From: an uncultured Acidobacteriia bacterium
GTDB taxonomy: Bacteria; Acidobacteriota; Terriglobia; Bryobacterales; Bryobacteraceae
Reading direction: 5' to 3'
NCBI GenBank assembly: GCA_903925015.1
Contig: CAIYDY010000441.1
Coordinates: 62,001-126,000 of the forward strand
DNA length: 64,000 bases
Positions within the stretch are counted from its first letter, which is position 1; each line of letters begins with the position of its first letter. This document shows positions 7,730 through 16,620 of the stretch, piece after piece. Under the pieces are notes generated by a model. It worked only from the letters and a program-made list of their open reading frames with translations, ran no database searches and was not told the DNA's origin. The position numbers and the translations under genes are program-made.

Positions 7730-9484
7730 TTGCAGAAGCGTTTGCGGCAGGACGTCAAGCAGTTGATCGCGGGTGGTGCTGCCCTCGCGATGCTGGTCAT
7801 CCTCCTTGCCGCATTGACCGCGCACGAAGGGCGACATGTGGCGGTATCGGCGACCGACCGCGGAATACGCAACCAACGCTTGAAGCGGATCCTGGAGCGG
7901 GCCAATGGAACTGTTTCCAACGCCGTCAATGCGGCATCGCCGGATGAAGTGAAGTCGGTCGACAGCAGACTGAAGGCTACCTTCAGCGACCTCGAAGCTC
8001 TCGATGTGGACTGCCGCGCAATTCGCCAATCAACCGAAAGATGGGCGGTGGCTCACCGCACCGGACAGAACCTAGCCCAGCGCCAGGCCGAACTACGTGC
8101 ACAATTGGAGCACGAGGGAGAGACGATTGCTACCACGATCCGGACGATCCAAGTCTCCATGAGTCCACGTCACTCGACCACCGAGAATCAAACAGGCCGT
8201 GCGTTTGCCGCCGCAAATGGGCTTGCGGAAGATGCACGGCAAGTGAACGCCGCCGCATGGCGGATCCTTGCCGAATCTGGGCATGCCGGTGCCATCTCCC
8301 CCAGCAATGCTATCGAACGATGCAGAAAAGCCCAGGCCTCGCTAGTTCCCCGTCTTCCCGTATTGGGTGCTGTACCTCGGCTTGGCACCAGTATCGCCAT
8401 CCTTCAAACCGCTTACGGGCGCGTCGAGAGCCTGATCGCATCGCCCGGAGGTATCGCCGCGGTGGGCAATTCAACACTGGTTGCAGAAAAAGCACGCCGG
8501 GAAGCTTTGGCAGAACTGTCTGCGGAACTTGGCGGAGTATATTCTCGCGAACTAGACCGTAGCCACGCGTCGAGTGTTGCCACCGCCGAATCGGGAACAA
8601 CAATTGCGTGGCTGGGTGCGTGGGCGGCAGTCCTCACGATGGCGTCCGGCATGGCAGCCTCCGCTCTAATCAAACGGAGGGCGCGCGAATGGCTTGCCGC
8701 AATGCCTCCAATGCCGGAACCAATGTCTGGAAAACCGGAGGCGCATCCTGAAGCGATGAAAGGCATTCCCAGACTAACTGCGACCTTGCGGGAATTCGGA
8801 CGAATCTTGGGCGAGTCCATCACAGCTGAAACCGCTCCAACTTGGGCCCCGGCCGAAAGCATCCGGGCACGCGCCAATGTCAATGCGACCAGCGCGGCCA
8901 ATGCCGGTGCATTGGCCGGGGCCGCGCTAGAGTCCATCCGCAACTTGGCAACCTCAGGGACTGAAATTGGCAAGCTGACAAAATCCATGAAGAACATCTC
9001 ATTCAAGACCAACCTGTTGGCACTCAATGCCGCCATCGAAGCCGCTCATGCGGGTCCAGCCGGGGCGGGATTCGGGATAGTAGCCGGAGGCGTCCGTGAC
9101 CTAGCGCTGGAAGCGGAGGGCACCACCGACGAAATCGAACTCCGGAACGGTGTCTTGGAACGTGAGACCGGAAAATTATCGGACTTGGTCAGTGAAATCA
9201 CCGAGGCCCTTCTCCGCATTCGGGAATCGCAGGTTCTCATTGAGGCCCTTGCGTTGAGTTCCGCTATCCCTCCCGGTCGCAGCCGTTCCAGCCTCAACCG
9301 CACCCGGGAATTGGGCGAAATGTCAGGCCAAATGTTGCGCTTGGCGGCGGAAATAGAGGGAGTCGCCCTCCCGCAACCGGCCCATGCATCGGACCTTCCC
9401 CCATCAATCCCTCTCGGGGAGCAAAACCGTGGACCACGCATCGTTCCCAAACCCAAGGTCCGTCGCGCTGCGGCGGGAGGATAA
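7730..9484 (+). CDS. Divergent methyl-accepting chemotaxis-like membrane protein
   Basis: About 584 residues. I prefer the TTG at 7730, which has a perfect GGAGG four bases upstream; a GTG at 7673 would add 19 residues without a visible ribosome-binding site. Layout: first membrane segment near residues 13-30 (IAGGAALAMLVILLAALTA), a helical extracytoplasmic sensor of about 250 residues, a second membrane segment (IAWLGAWAAVLTMASGMAA), then a helical cytoplasmic part. The MCP hairpin tip is recognisable as TNLLALNAAIEAAHAGPAG followed by GFGIVAGGVRDLA. It differs from consensus AGExG and VAxEVR at Glu positions, and the flanking adaptation helices are short. Signalling capacity is uncertain; no che genes are in the window. 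Confidence 0.72.
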   Translation: MQKRLRQDVKQLIAGGAALAMLVILLAALTAHEGRHVAVSATDRGIRNQRLKRILERANGTVSNAVNAASPDEVKSVDSRLKATFSDLEALDVDCRAIRQSTERWAVAHRTGQNLAQRQAELRAQLEHEGETIATTIRTIQVSMSPRHSTTENQTGRAFAAANGLAEDARQVNAAAWRILAESGHAGAISPSNAIERCRKAQASLVPRLPVLGAVPRLGTSIAILQTAYGRVESLIASPGGIAAVGNSTLVAEKARREALAELSAELGGVYSRELDRSHASSVATAESGTTIAWLGAWAAVLTMASGMAASALIKRRAREWLAAMPPMPEPMSGKPEAHPEAMKGIPRLTATLREFGRILGESITAETAPTWAPAESIRARANVNATSAANAGALAGAALESIRNLATSGTEIGKLTKSMKNISFKTNLLALNAAIEAAHAGPAGAGFGIVAGGVRDLALEAEGTTDEIELRNGVLERETGKLSDLVSEITEALLRIRESQVLIEALALSSAIPPGRSRSSLNRTRELGEMSGQMLRLAAEIEGVALPQPAHASDLPPSIPLGEQNRGPRIVPKPKVRRAAAGG

Positions 9485-9597
9485 ATCCGTCCGGCCAAAA
9501 TTTGCATCTCCCGCTACAATGCCAACCTCAGTAAGATAGTAGGAAGAAGACTGGAATATTCAGTCTGGGTCCTTGGATAATACGACTGGAGGTTGTA

Positions 9598-10263
9598 ATG
9601 CGAATTCCCAATTTCGGCACCTTGGCTATGGCCCGGGTCGCCTTGGCACTACCGGTTGTGGCGGCTGGCCTAATGGCCGCTTCCACCTTCCCGGATCCCC
9701 CTGCTCCCACGGCCGCACCAGCGGCAAAAAAAGCCACTGCAGTCCTGGCGGGCGGCTGCTTCTGGGGCATGGAAGGTGTCTTCGAGCATGTAAAGGGTGT
9801 CGTTGATACCCAAGTGGGCTACTCGGGCGGCGCCAAGGAAACGGCGCACTACGAAATGCTGCACGATGGCAAAACCGGTCACGCCGAGTCCATCAAGGTC
9901 ACGTACGATCCAACCAAAATCACTTTCGGGCAACTCCTGAAGATTTACTTCTCAGTGGCGCACGACCCTACCACACTGAACAGGCAGCACTATGATGTTG
10001 GAACCCAGTACCGCTCCGCCATCTTCTACTCCGATGAAGACCAAAGGCAGGTTGCCCAGGCCTACGTGAAGCAACTGGACGCCGCCAAGGTCTTCAAGAG
10101 CCCGATCGTCACCCAAATCGTCCCGCTACAGGCGTTTTATGCGGCTGAGGACTACCACCAGCACTACTTGGACCTCAACCCCACACAGCCGTACATCGTG
10201 AGCCAGGACTTGCCGCTGATCGAAGCCCTAAAGAAGCAGTACCCTGAACTGTACAAGAAGTAA
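9598..10263 (+). CDS. msrA: Exported peptide-methionine (S)-S-oxide reductase MsrA
   Basis: 221 residues with an N-terminal signal or anchor (about residues 6-28). It reduces methionine-S-sulfoxide in proteins. The catalytic cysteine is in GGCFWGMEGVF, followed by QVGYSGG and the HYEMLHDG, HAESIKVTYDP and QHYDVGTQYRSAIF family signatures; DYHQHYLD lies near the C-terminus. A strong GGAGGTT ribosome-binding site precedes the ATG. msrB follows 15 bases downstream and also has an export signal, so the pair repairs oxidised envelope proteins covering both sulfoxide stereoisomers. Confidence 0.96.
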   Translation: MRIPNFGTLAMARVALALPVVAAGLMAASTFPDPPAPTAAPAAKKATAVLAGGCFWGMEGVFEHVKGVVDTQVGYSGGAKETAHYEMLHDGKTGHAESIKVTYDPTKITFGQLLKIYFSVAHDPTTLNRQHYDVGTQYRSAIFYSDEDQRQVAQAYVKQLDAAKVFKSPIVTQIVPLQAFYAAEDYHQHYLDLNPTQPYIVSQDLPLIEALKKQYPELYKK

Positions 10264-10278
10264 GGAGCACTCTCAACC

Positions 10279-10836
10279 ATGAACCCAACAGATACATTCA
10301 CCAACCGGCGCGAATTCATGGGCGTTCTAGCGGGTCTCGGGGCCGCCTCAGTCGCGATTGCCGCGGCGGACAAGAACAACAAACCTGTGAAGATCGTCCA
10401 ATTTGACGACGCGGGAAACCGCACTGGAGCCAGCGAAGTGGAAAAAATCGTGAAGACCGAGGCGGACTGGAAGAAGCAACTCTCGCCCGAGCAATTTGAA
10501 GTCACCCGCAAGAAGGGTACCGAGCGGGCGTTCACCGGCAAGTACGCCAACAACCACGCGGACGGTGTCTACCACTGCATCTGCTGCGACACGCCACTCT
10601 TCGATTCGAAGACGAAATTCGAGTCCGGTACCGGCTGGCCGAGCTTCTACCAGCCGTTGGCAAAAGAAAACGTGACCGATCACGTGGACCGCAGCTACGG
10701 GATGGAGCGCACGGAAAGCGTCTGTACCCGTTGCGAAGCGCATTTGGGCCATGTCTTCCCGGACGGGCCCAAGCCCACAGGCCTACGGTACTGCATGAAC
10801 TCGGCCTCGCTCAACTTCGTACCGCGCAAAGCCTAA
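10279..10836 (+). CDS. msrB: TAT-exported peptide-methionine (R)-S-oxide reductase MsrB
   Basis: 185 residues. A twin-arginine signal ([20 protein letters not shown]) is followed by the MsrB domain. Zinc-binding CxxC pairs are seen in [10 protein letters not shown] and [13 protein letters not shown], the substrate motif in [10 protein letters not shown], and the catalytic Cys in [11 protein letters not shown]. The enzyme reduces methionine-R-sulfoxide. It is in an operon with msrA (AAGGAG ribosome-binding site in the 15-base gap). The exported form is less common than cytoplasmic MsrB; the TAT route suggests export after zinc is bound. Confidence 0.96.
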   Translation: MNPTDTFTNRREFMGVLAGLGAASVAIAAADKNNKPVKIVQFDDAGNRTGASEVEKIVKTEADWKKQLSPEQFEVTRKKGTERAFTGKYANNHADGVYHCICCDTPLFDSKTKFESGTGWPSFYQPLAKENVTDHVDRSYGMERTESVCTRCEAHLGHVFPDGPKPTGLRYCMNSASLNFVPRKA

Positions 10837-10860
10837 ACCCCAACCGAACCTAAACGAAAA

Positions 10861-10894
10861 GGGGGACGCGGATTCGATCCGCGTCCCCCTTTTT
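10861..10894. terminator. Strong bidirectional rho-independent terminator
   Basis: A perfect 13-bp stem (10861-10873 with 10877-10889) and a 3-base loop TCG is flanked by AAAA on one side and TTTTT on the other. It works in both directions and separates the convergent msrAB operon and the beta-propeller gene. Confidence 0.95.
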
Positions 10895-10914
10895 GTCTGC
10901 TTTTCCCAATTTGG

Positions 10915-13344
10915 CTAGATCGGCTTTGGCCGGAAGTGCTGTCCAACCGATCCAGTAGACAACTTGCGCACCGACCCCGTCACATTCGGTGAAACTACCG
11001 AAAGGGTCGCGGTTTCCTGACTCGACTGCCCACCGATCGTAACCACCACCGCAGCCGGGCCTGTCGGAACGTCGGAGGGCACCCGGATTTTCACATCCAT
11101 CGCGCCCGCCACTGAGCCGACCGTGCTCCCCGCGTAATACACCTTTGCATCGATCCCACCCACGGTCACCGATACTTGCCCATTCAATCCCGCAGGGCCG
11201 GCAACCACGGATCCCGTCGATGATGCCGGTGACGTGACACCACCGCCCGTTCCGGACAAGACGACAATGGAGCCCGTAGCGGCAGGGTTATCGGCACTAT
11301 TGGTGCTGCCATCTTGGTTGACGAAAGCTCCGGGACCGCTGCCGGATGAATCCGCAGTGAACAAGCCAGGCATGGCGTCCTCCAAGGATAAAATCTGGGA
11401 TTGCGCCGGAGCACCGTTGTACGTCAAGAGAATCTTAACTTTGCCCGAGCCTGCAACCTCGTATGGAACAATCACGGACACCATGCCGGTTGAAGCGGCA
11501 TACAGCGGCCCGGGAACGCCATTGAAAGTGACCTGCACACCGGCCAGTTGGGTACCCAAGCTCCCGTTGGCATCCACACTGCCCACCGCCATGTCATTCG
11601 GTCCCAAATACTGGCCAAGGATAGCGAGCACTTCGCCGGGTGCCACAGGCCCGTTCGCATAACTGGCCCCGTTCACAATTCCGGTAATGACCGGCGTGTG
11701 CACCGACGTCGTATTGTGATTCGACACCGCACCGTAGACGGCTAACTGGTTGTCGCCCGTTGGGACGAAGACCTTCCCGTTCGCGACCATCGGATTGGTG
11801 AACTTCATATATCGGCCCACGGCGTCTCCGCTGTTCATCCCGCTATTCCAGATCTCCGCCAACCCATCGGCGTTGTAGGCATGCAGAACTGCGGGGGAGC
11901 GTGGGGAACCGGTCGGACCCAAGACCCATAGGATCCCGGTGCCAGCCGTGTACCCGTTGGCTGAAATCGCCATGCCTTGGAAGGGAACTGGGAAGCCATC
12001 GGGGCTGGAGGCGGTCGGCGTCGACGGGAACCTCCCGTTCGAAAGCTTGAATGCCGTCATCGACATGTTCGCCGAGTGCGTATACAGCACCGGGCCATCC
12101 GACTTGTTCCAGAGGACCATGTTGAACAAGAGTGGCATACCCGTATCCAACCGCTGGGCGATCTGAGCGTCATTGGACGAATTGTGACCCATCTTTGTGC
12201 GGTCCATCGAATACAGAATGCCGGCCTTGCCACTCGCAACCACCAAATTTGTGCCGGGAATCACAATCGGACCGGCAACCAGATCGGAATCCGTGTCGTT
12301 CAATGATTGGAAATCGAAAGGCGTAAAGTAGTCGGCGACCTTCGTTGCGGTCGGGTCCAGCTTCAGAACGCTATTACCGAAATTCGCAGTCATGTCCGCA
12401 GTGCCGTTGCTGGCCACCAAATAGATGTTCCCGGCATCATCCGTCGCAGGACCCCGGCCGGATTGCCAGAATGCACCGCCGTCGCCGCCCGGTGTGGGAT
12501 TGAACACCGAAACCTGCTGCTGGATGTTCGCCGCGCTGTAGCCGAAAAGCCATCCATGGTACGGCTCTCCATCTCCATGCGATCCAAATGCAACATAAAC
12601 GACGCCCTTGGACAGCAGCAAAGCTGGCCGCTGCAGGTGTTGGCCCGCGTCGAAGGCAAGACTCCCGTCCTTGCTGTCCGAGCTGGTTCCAGGAACCTTT
12701 GCTTGGATTGTGACCGGCGAGTTGGGACGTTCGGCTCCGCTGGCGCAATCGATCGCGTGTAGACGGTAAAAGTAGGCACCCTTCTCGAATGTTGCAGCCA
12801 CGGCGTAAATCGTTCCTGAAGCCGAATCGATTACCGGTGTCCCAAGGATCCCGTTCTCCGGTGTGATATCGGCATAAGTACCCCAGTCGGTTTCGTAGGT
12901 GGAGGTCGGCACCGACGGGCCAAAATTTACGGTCCAGAGCGGCATGCCCGGCGCGTCGGCGTCGAAGGCATACAGGGAATTGTGCATCGTTGCGACAAAA
13001 ACGACATTGTGGGTACTGCTCAAGCCAGCCGATCCAGCCACTTTCAGTCCCTGCAGATACAGTGGCTGCGCATAAATCTGGCCATCCACGGCCAGCGTGA
13101 AAACTCTTCCAAAAGTTGCAGGTTTTACGGTCGACGGGGTTAGCGTTGTCTCCAACAGGTAGGCCCCAGTGCGGGCGTTGTCATAAAGGCCCGTGAGGAC
13201 GGACCCATCCACTGTCTGGCCGATTGCACCGCGAATCTGCAGCGCGGAGGGCTGTGACGAATGTGAAACGTAGTAGTAGATACCGCTAGCTGCAACGGCT
13301 GCAGCTGCAATCAACGCGGCGTATTGGCGATTTCTGGAAACCAT
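10915..13344 (-). CDS. Large secreted beta-propeller protein with Solibacter-type C-terminal domain
   Basis: 809 residues. An N-terminal signal/anchor (YAALIAAAAVAASGIYYYVS) is followed by about 500 residues with PQQ/WD-propeller-like repeats (VFTLAVDGQIYAQPLYLQGL, VVFVATMHNSLYAFDADAPG, ILGTPVIDSASGTIYAVA, GKVFVPTGDNQLAVYG). The C-terminal ~230 residues start at PVITGIVNGASYANGPVAPG and continue with LAILGQYLGPNDMA, matching the pattern of the Solibacter uncharacterised C-terminal domain (TIGR03437). There is no evident quinoprotein active site, so this is likely a structural or binding surface protein. It stands alone behind the terminator at 10861. Confidence 0.8.
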   Translation of the reverse strand: MVSRNRQYAALIAAAAVAASGIYYYVSHSSQPSALQIRGAIGQTVDGSVLTGLYDNARTGAYLLETTLTPSTVKPATFGRVFTLAVDGQIYAQPLYLQGLKVAGSAGLSSTHNVVFVATMHNSLYAFDADAPGMPLWTVNFGPSVPTSTYETDWGTYADITPENGILGTPVIDSASGTIYAVAATFEKGAYFYRLHAIDCASGAERPNSPVTIQAKVPGTSSDSKDGSLAFDAGQHLQRPALLLSKGVVYVAFGSHGDGEPYHGWLFGYSAANIQQQVSVFNPTPGGDGGAFWQSGRGPATDDAGNIYLVASNGTADMTANFGNSVLKLDPTATKVADYFTPFDFQSLNDTDSDLVAGPIVIPGTNLVVASGKAGILYSMDRTKMGHNSSNDAQIAQRLDTGMPLLFNMVLWNKSDGPVLYTHSANMSMTAFKLSNGRFPSTPTASSPDGFPVPFQGMAISANGYTAGTGILWVLGPTGSPRSPAVLHAYNADGLAEIWNSGMNSGDAVGRYMKFTNPMVANGKVFVPTGDNQLAVYGAVSNHNTTSVHTPVITGIVNGASYANGPVAPGEVLAILGQYLGPNDMAVGSVDANGSLGTQLAGVQVTFNGVPGPLYAASTGMVSVIVPYEVAGSGKVKILLTYNGAPAQSQILSLEDAMPGLFTADSSGSGPGAFVNQDGSTNSADNPAATGSIVVLSGTGGGVTSPASSTGSVVAGPAGLNGQVSVTVGGIDAKVYYAGSTVGSVAGAMDVKIRVPSDVPTGPAAVVVTIGGQSSQETATLSVVSPNVTGSVRKLSTGSVGQHFRPKPI

Positions 13345-13411
13345 AGTGCTTCCCTCTACTATCTATGTGTCTAAATTTACCTGGCGGTTACACAACTTTT
13401 GCAACAGTCTG

Positions 13412-13840
13412 TCATTGCGGCCCGGATGGCTCAAGAATTCGGGATGGACTGAACCCAGTGATCCTCCAGCGTCCGCGCAACTTCTCGATCCGTAGATGCA
13501 CACGCTCACGCCGACGGATCACTTCCCCACTCGCCCGGCCCTTGATTTGCAGATACCAATCGGAATCGATTTCGTGGATCGCGCCGGTCACTGTCCCGGT
13601 CACGACATCGATTGCACAGAGGACCTCGGATTGCGCCACCAGAGCCTCGATATTGGCGGAGACACTCTCGAACCCCTTCATCGCCCGGTCGAATACGCCA
13701 ATCGCGGCAACGGCGTCGCCTTGACTCAATGCCATAGCCAAATCCGCCAGCACAGCTGGAACCGGATCCTGCTGGCCGTTCAAGCACGGAGCCGCCAGAA
13801 ACACAAAAGCCGCCGCGAAAGCGACGGCCCTGGTGTTCAT
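13412..13840 (-). CDS. Small secreted protein, nuclear-transport-factor-like size, unknown
   Basis: 142 residues from the ATG at 13840; a longer frame would overlap argJ and reads poorly. The signal peptide is MNTRAVAFAAAFVFLAAPCL followed by NGQQ. The mature part (DPVPAVLADLAMALSQGDAV, then GAIHEIDSDWYLQIKG and RWRITGFSPSRIL) has the helix-then-sheet order of SnoaL/NTF2-like domains, but I see no catalytic residues. It follows argJ by 13 bases and could be transcribed with it. Confidence 0.6.
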   Translation of the reverse strand: MNTRAVAFAAAFVFLAAPCLNGQQDPVPAVLADLAMALSQGDAVAAIGVFDRAMKGFESVSANIEALVAQSEVLCAIDVVTGTVTGAIHEIDSDWYLQIKGRASGEVIRRRERVHLRIEKLRGRWRITGFSPSRILEPSGPQ

Positions 13841-13853
13841 TCGTAACCGGTAG

Positions 13854-15041
13854 TTAGGTCCGGTAGTTGGCATTGATGTGGATGTAATCCTCGGTCAAGT
13901 CGCAGGTCCAGAAAGTGGCGCTGCCCTTGCCCTTGCCTGTGATGCGGAAGACGATGGAGACGTCGGTGTCATCCAAGCGCAACTTCATGTCGCCCTCGTC
14001 GAACGGTGCGGCCAAGCCGTTGCGGCAAACCTTCACGTCCTGGAGGGTGATGTCCACAGTGGCGGGATCGAAATTGACACCCGAGTTCCCGGCGGCCGAC
14101 AAAATTCGCCCCCAATTGGGATCGGAACCGGCAATCGCGGTCTTGACCAGCGGCGAATTAGAAATCGACCGGGCGATCGAGGCGGCCGAAGCATCGCTGA
14201 TCGCGCCATGCACCTCCACCGAAACCAGCTTGCGTGCACCTTCGCCGTCGCGCACAATCTGCCGCGCCAGCGACTGTAGCGTTTCCGTAAGAGCCTCTTC
14301 GAAGATGCTCATTTCCTTCGGATCGGGGCGGACGCCGGACGAGCCGTTGGCAAGAACAATCAAAGTGTCATTCGTCGAGGTGTCACCATCGACCGAAATC
14401 CGGTTGTAGCTCACCTCGGTTGCGCGGACCAACATCCGGCGCAGCAGCGTTTGCGGAATCACGGCATCGGTCATCACGAAACCGAGCGTGGTGGCCATGC
14501 GAGGGTGGATCATACCGGAACCCTTGGTGACGCCCGCGATGCGGACGGTGCCCCGGCGCAGAGTCACTTCCCGGGAAGCGCCCTTGGCTTGCAGATCGGT
14601 GGTCAGGATGGCGCGTGCGACATCGGGAAGGGCGTTGTCGTCCAACTTTTCCACCATCGCGTCCAGCTTGTTCAGGATCAGGTCTCCGTCCAACTCCACC
14701 CCAATGACGCCGGTGGATGCGGACAGGACTTGATTGGGCTGTAGTTTCAACAGCTTGGCAACTGCCTTCGTGGTGTCCAAGGCAACACGGTCGCCGGACT
14801 TGGTTGCGCAATTCGCGTTGCCGGCATTGACCAGAATGGCACCGCAGACGCCCTTGGACGCACGCATGTTGGCCCGGGCCAGCTTGACGGGGGCCGCCTG
14901 CACCTTATTGGTGGTAAATACGGCGGCCGCCGCAGCGGGCACCGCGGAAACGATCAGGGCAAGATCGTCCCTTTCCTGTTTGCGGATGCCAGCGTAGGCC
15001 GTCGCGTACTTGAAGCCGAGCGGTAAGTCGAATGGTCTCAT
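13854..15041 (-). CDS. argJ: Bifunctional glutamate N-acetyltransferase/amino-acid acetyltransferase
   Basis: 395 residues. It recycles the acetyl group between N-acetylornithine and glutamate in arginine synthesis. The autocleavage region is KGSGMIHPRMATTLGFVMTD; cleavage is expected between Ala and Thr of MAT, giving alpha and beta chains, and this Thr is the nucleophile. Other family segments include ILVNAGNANCATKSGD, VSASTGVIG (here LSASTGVIG) and SDPNWGRILSAAGNSG. It lies 64 bases after fmt on the same strand. Confidence 0.97.
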   Translation of the reverse strand: MRPFDLPLGFKYATAYAGIRKQERDDLALIVSAVPAAAAAVFTTNKVQAAPVKLARANMRASKGVCGAILVNAGNANCATKSGDRVALDTTKAVAKLLKLQPNQVLSASTGVIGVELDGDLILNKLDAMVEKLDDNALPDVARAILTTDLQAKGASREVTLRRGTVRIAGVTKGSGMIHPRMATTLGFVMTDAVIPQTLLRRMLVRATEVSYNRISVDGDTSTNDTLIVLANGSSGVRPDPKEMSIFEEALTETLQSLARQIVRDGEGARKLVSVEVHGAISDASAASIARSISNSPLVKTAIAGSDPNWGRILSAAGNSGVNFDPATVDITLQDVKVCRNGLAAPFDEGDMKLRLDDTDVSIVFRITGKGKGSATFWTCDLTEDYIHINANYRT

Positions 15042-15105
15042 TTCTGTGTTTTCAAAATCGCAGTGTCGTAATCGTTTTTGTAGCGTTGTCTATAAATCGT
15101 TCAAG

Positions 15106-16050
15106 TCAGGCCAGCAGCTCGCCGCCCGAAAGGCGGTGTCCATTGGCAAAAACAGCCGCAGTCATGCGCTGGCGGCCTTCCAGTTGAACTTCCAGTAATT
15201 GTAGGGGAGCCTGATCCCCGGCGACGGCGAACACGCCGCCATCCTCAAATACAAGACCGTTTTTCCAGTCCGCCCGGTTACCCACGTTCCGGTGTACCGA
15301 TGGAAGCTTGGAACGCCAGATGCGCAATGACTGTCCCCGGAAGGAGGTGTGCGCACCCGGCCACGGTTGCAGGCCCCGAATCAAATTGTGTATTTCCTGT
15401 GCGCTCCGGGTCCAATCGATTCGGCCATCCTCTTTCTTGAGAATGGGGGCATAGGTGGCGATAGCATTGTCCTGCGGGACCGGAACCGCAACGCCGCTTT
15501 CCAACTCCGACAAGGTCCGTACCAAAAGATCCGCACCGGCCTTGGCAAGGCGCACCCCGAGCTCGGGTGCGGTTTCATCCCCGCCAACCGTCGTTTCCCA
15601 GGAGCCCAATACATCCCCTGTGTCGAGACCTGCGTCGATCTTCATCGTGGCCACACCCGTCGTTGCAAATCCGCGGGCTACAGCCCACTGGATCGGTGCC
15701 GCGCCGCGCAACTCAGGCAGCAACGAGGCATGCACGTTGATAATACCGTGTTTTGGGATGTCAATGATAGCCTGGGGGATAATTTGGCCATATCCGACCA
15801 CAACCATCACATCCGGAGCCAGTTCGCGCAGGTGTTCCACGGATTCCGGCCGGCGAATCCGTTCGGGCTGGTAGACCGGCAAGGCGTGCCGGATTGCAGC
15901 CTTTTTCACAGGTGACGGAATCAACTCCTGTTTCCGGCCCTGGGGACGGTCCGGCTGCGTCACCACCTCCAAAACGCGGTGACCGGCTTCGATCATGCGC
16001 TCCAGTGTGGCAACGGCAAACTCGGGCGTGCCCAAAAAGACGGTGTTCAA
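15106..16050 (-). CDS. fmt: Methionyl-tRNA formyltransferase
   Basis: 314 residues from a TTG start four bases after the def stop; no ATG fits the family N-terminus (NTVFLGTPEFA). It formylates Met-tRNAi using 10-formyl-THF. The formyltransferase signature HASLLPELRGAAPIQWAV and the active-site Asp region KIDAGLDTGDVLG are present; the C-terminal oligonucleotide-binding domain begins near LRIWRSKLP. With def it forms the start-methionine formylation/deformylation pair. The TTG start and tight spacing imply coupling to def translation. Confidence 0.96.
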   Translation of the reverse strand: MNTVFLGTPEFAVATLERMIEAGHRVLEVVTQPDRPQGRKQELIPSPVKKAAIRHALPVYQPERIRRPESVEHLRELAPDVMVVVGYGQIIPQAIIDIPKHGIINVHASLLPELRGAAPIQWAVARGFATTGVATMKIDAGLDTGDVLGSWETTVGGDETAPELGVRLAKAGADLLVRTLSELESGVAVPVPQDNAIATYAPILKKEDGRIDWTRSAQEIHNLIRGLQPWPGAHTSFRGQSLRIWRSKLPSVHRNVGNRADWKNGLVFEDGGVFAVAGDQAPLQLLEVQLEGRQRMTAAVFANGHRLSGGELLA

Positions 16051-16054
16051 GAAG

Positions 16055-16606
16055 TTATTCCCACTCCCCGGACTGCTGCAGTTTCCGAATCTTGCGCTTG
16101 ATCAACTCCCGCTTGAGCGAGCTCAGATGGGATAGGAACAGAACGCCGTTCAGGTGGTCGATCTCGTGTAGCATGGCGCGGGCCAAAAGTTCGTCGCCTT
16201 CTATCTCAAAAAATTCGCCTTTTTCGTCCTGCGCTCTCACCACGACCCGCATCGCCCGGGTAACCGGTTCGCGGAAACCTGGAATACTGAGGCAACCTTC
16301 CTCACCGGTCTGCTTGCCCTGCTTGCTGATCACAACAGGGTTGATCAGGACGATTTGATCGGGCTCGTCCTCTTCCTCGCCCTCCGCAAGTTCCTCGCCT
16401 TCGTCGCGGCCGCTCACGTCGATCACGGTGACCCGCTTGGCCACGTTGATTTGGGGTGCAGCCAGACCGACGCCCCGCTTGGCGTACATGGTCTCGAACA
16501 TGTCCTCGACCAGTTTGTACAGCTCGGGTGTATCGAATTCGGTTACCGGATCTGCGGGCCGCTCAAGAATCGGGTTGTTGAGATATTTGACGATGTCCAA
16601 AACCAT
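16055..16606 (-). CDS. def: Peptide deformylase
   Basis: 183 residues. It removes the N-formyl group from nascent proteins. All three family motifs are present: GVGLAAPQ, EEGCLSIPG and HEIDHLNGVLF, giving the metal ligands Cys and two His and the catalytic Glu. Between the first two motifs there is an acidic insertion (GRDEGEELAEGEEEDEPDQ) that most deformylases lack. fmt starts four bases downstream; aroC ends 14 bases upstream. Confidence 0.97.
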   Translation of the reverse strand: MVLDIVKYLNNPILERPADPVTEFDTPELYKLVEDMFETMYAKRGVGLAAPQINVAKRVTVIDVSGRDEGEELAEGEEEDEPDQIVLINPVVISKQGKQTGEEGCLSIPGFREPVTRAMRVVVRAQDEKGEFFEIEGDELLARAMLHEIDHLNGVLFLSHLSSLKRELIKRKIRKLQQSGEWE

Positions 16607-16620
16607 CTAGAAAATCCCCA

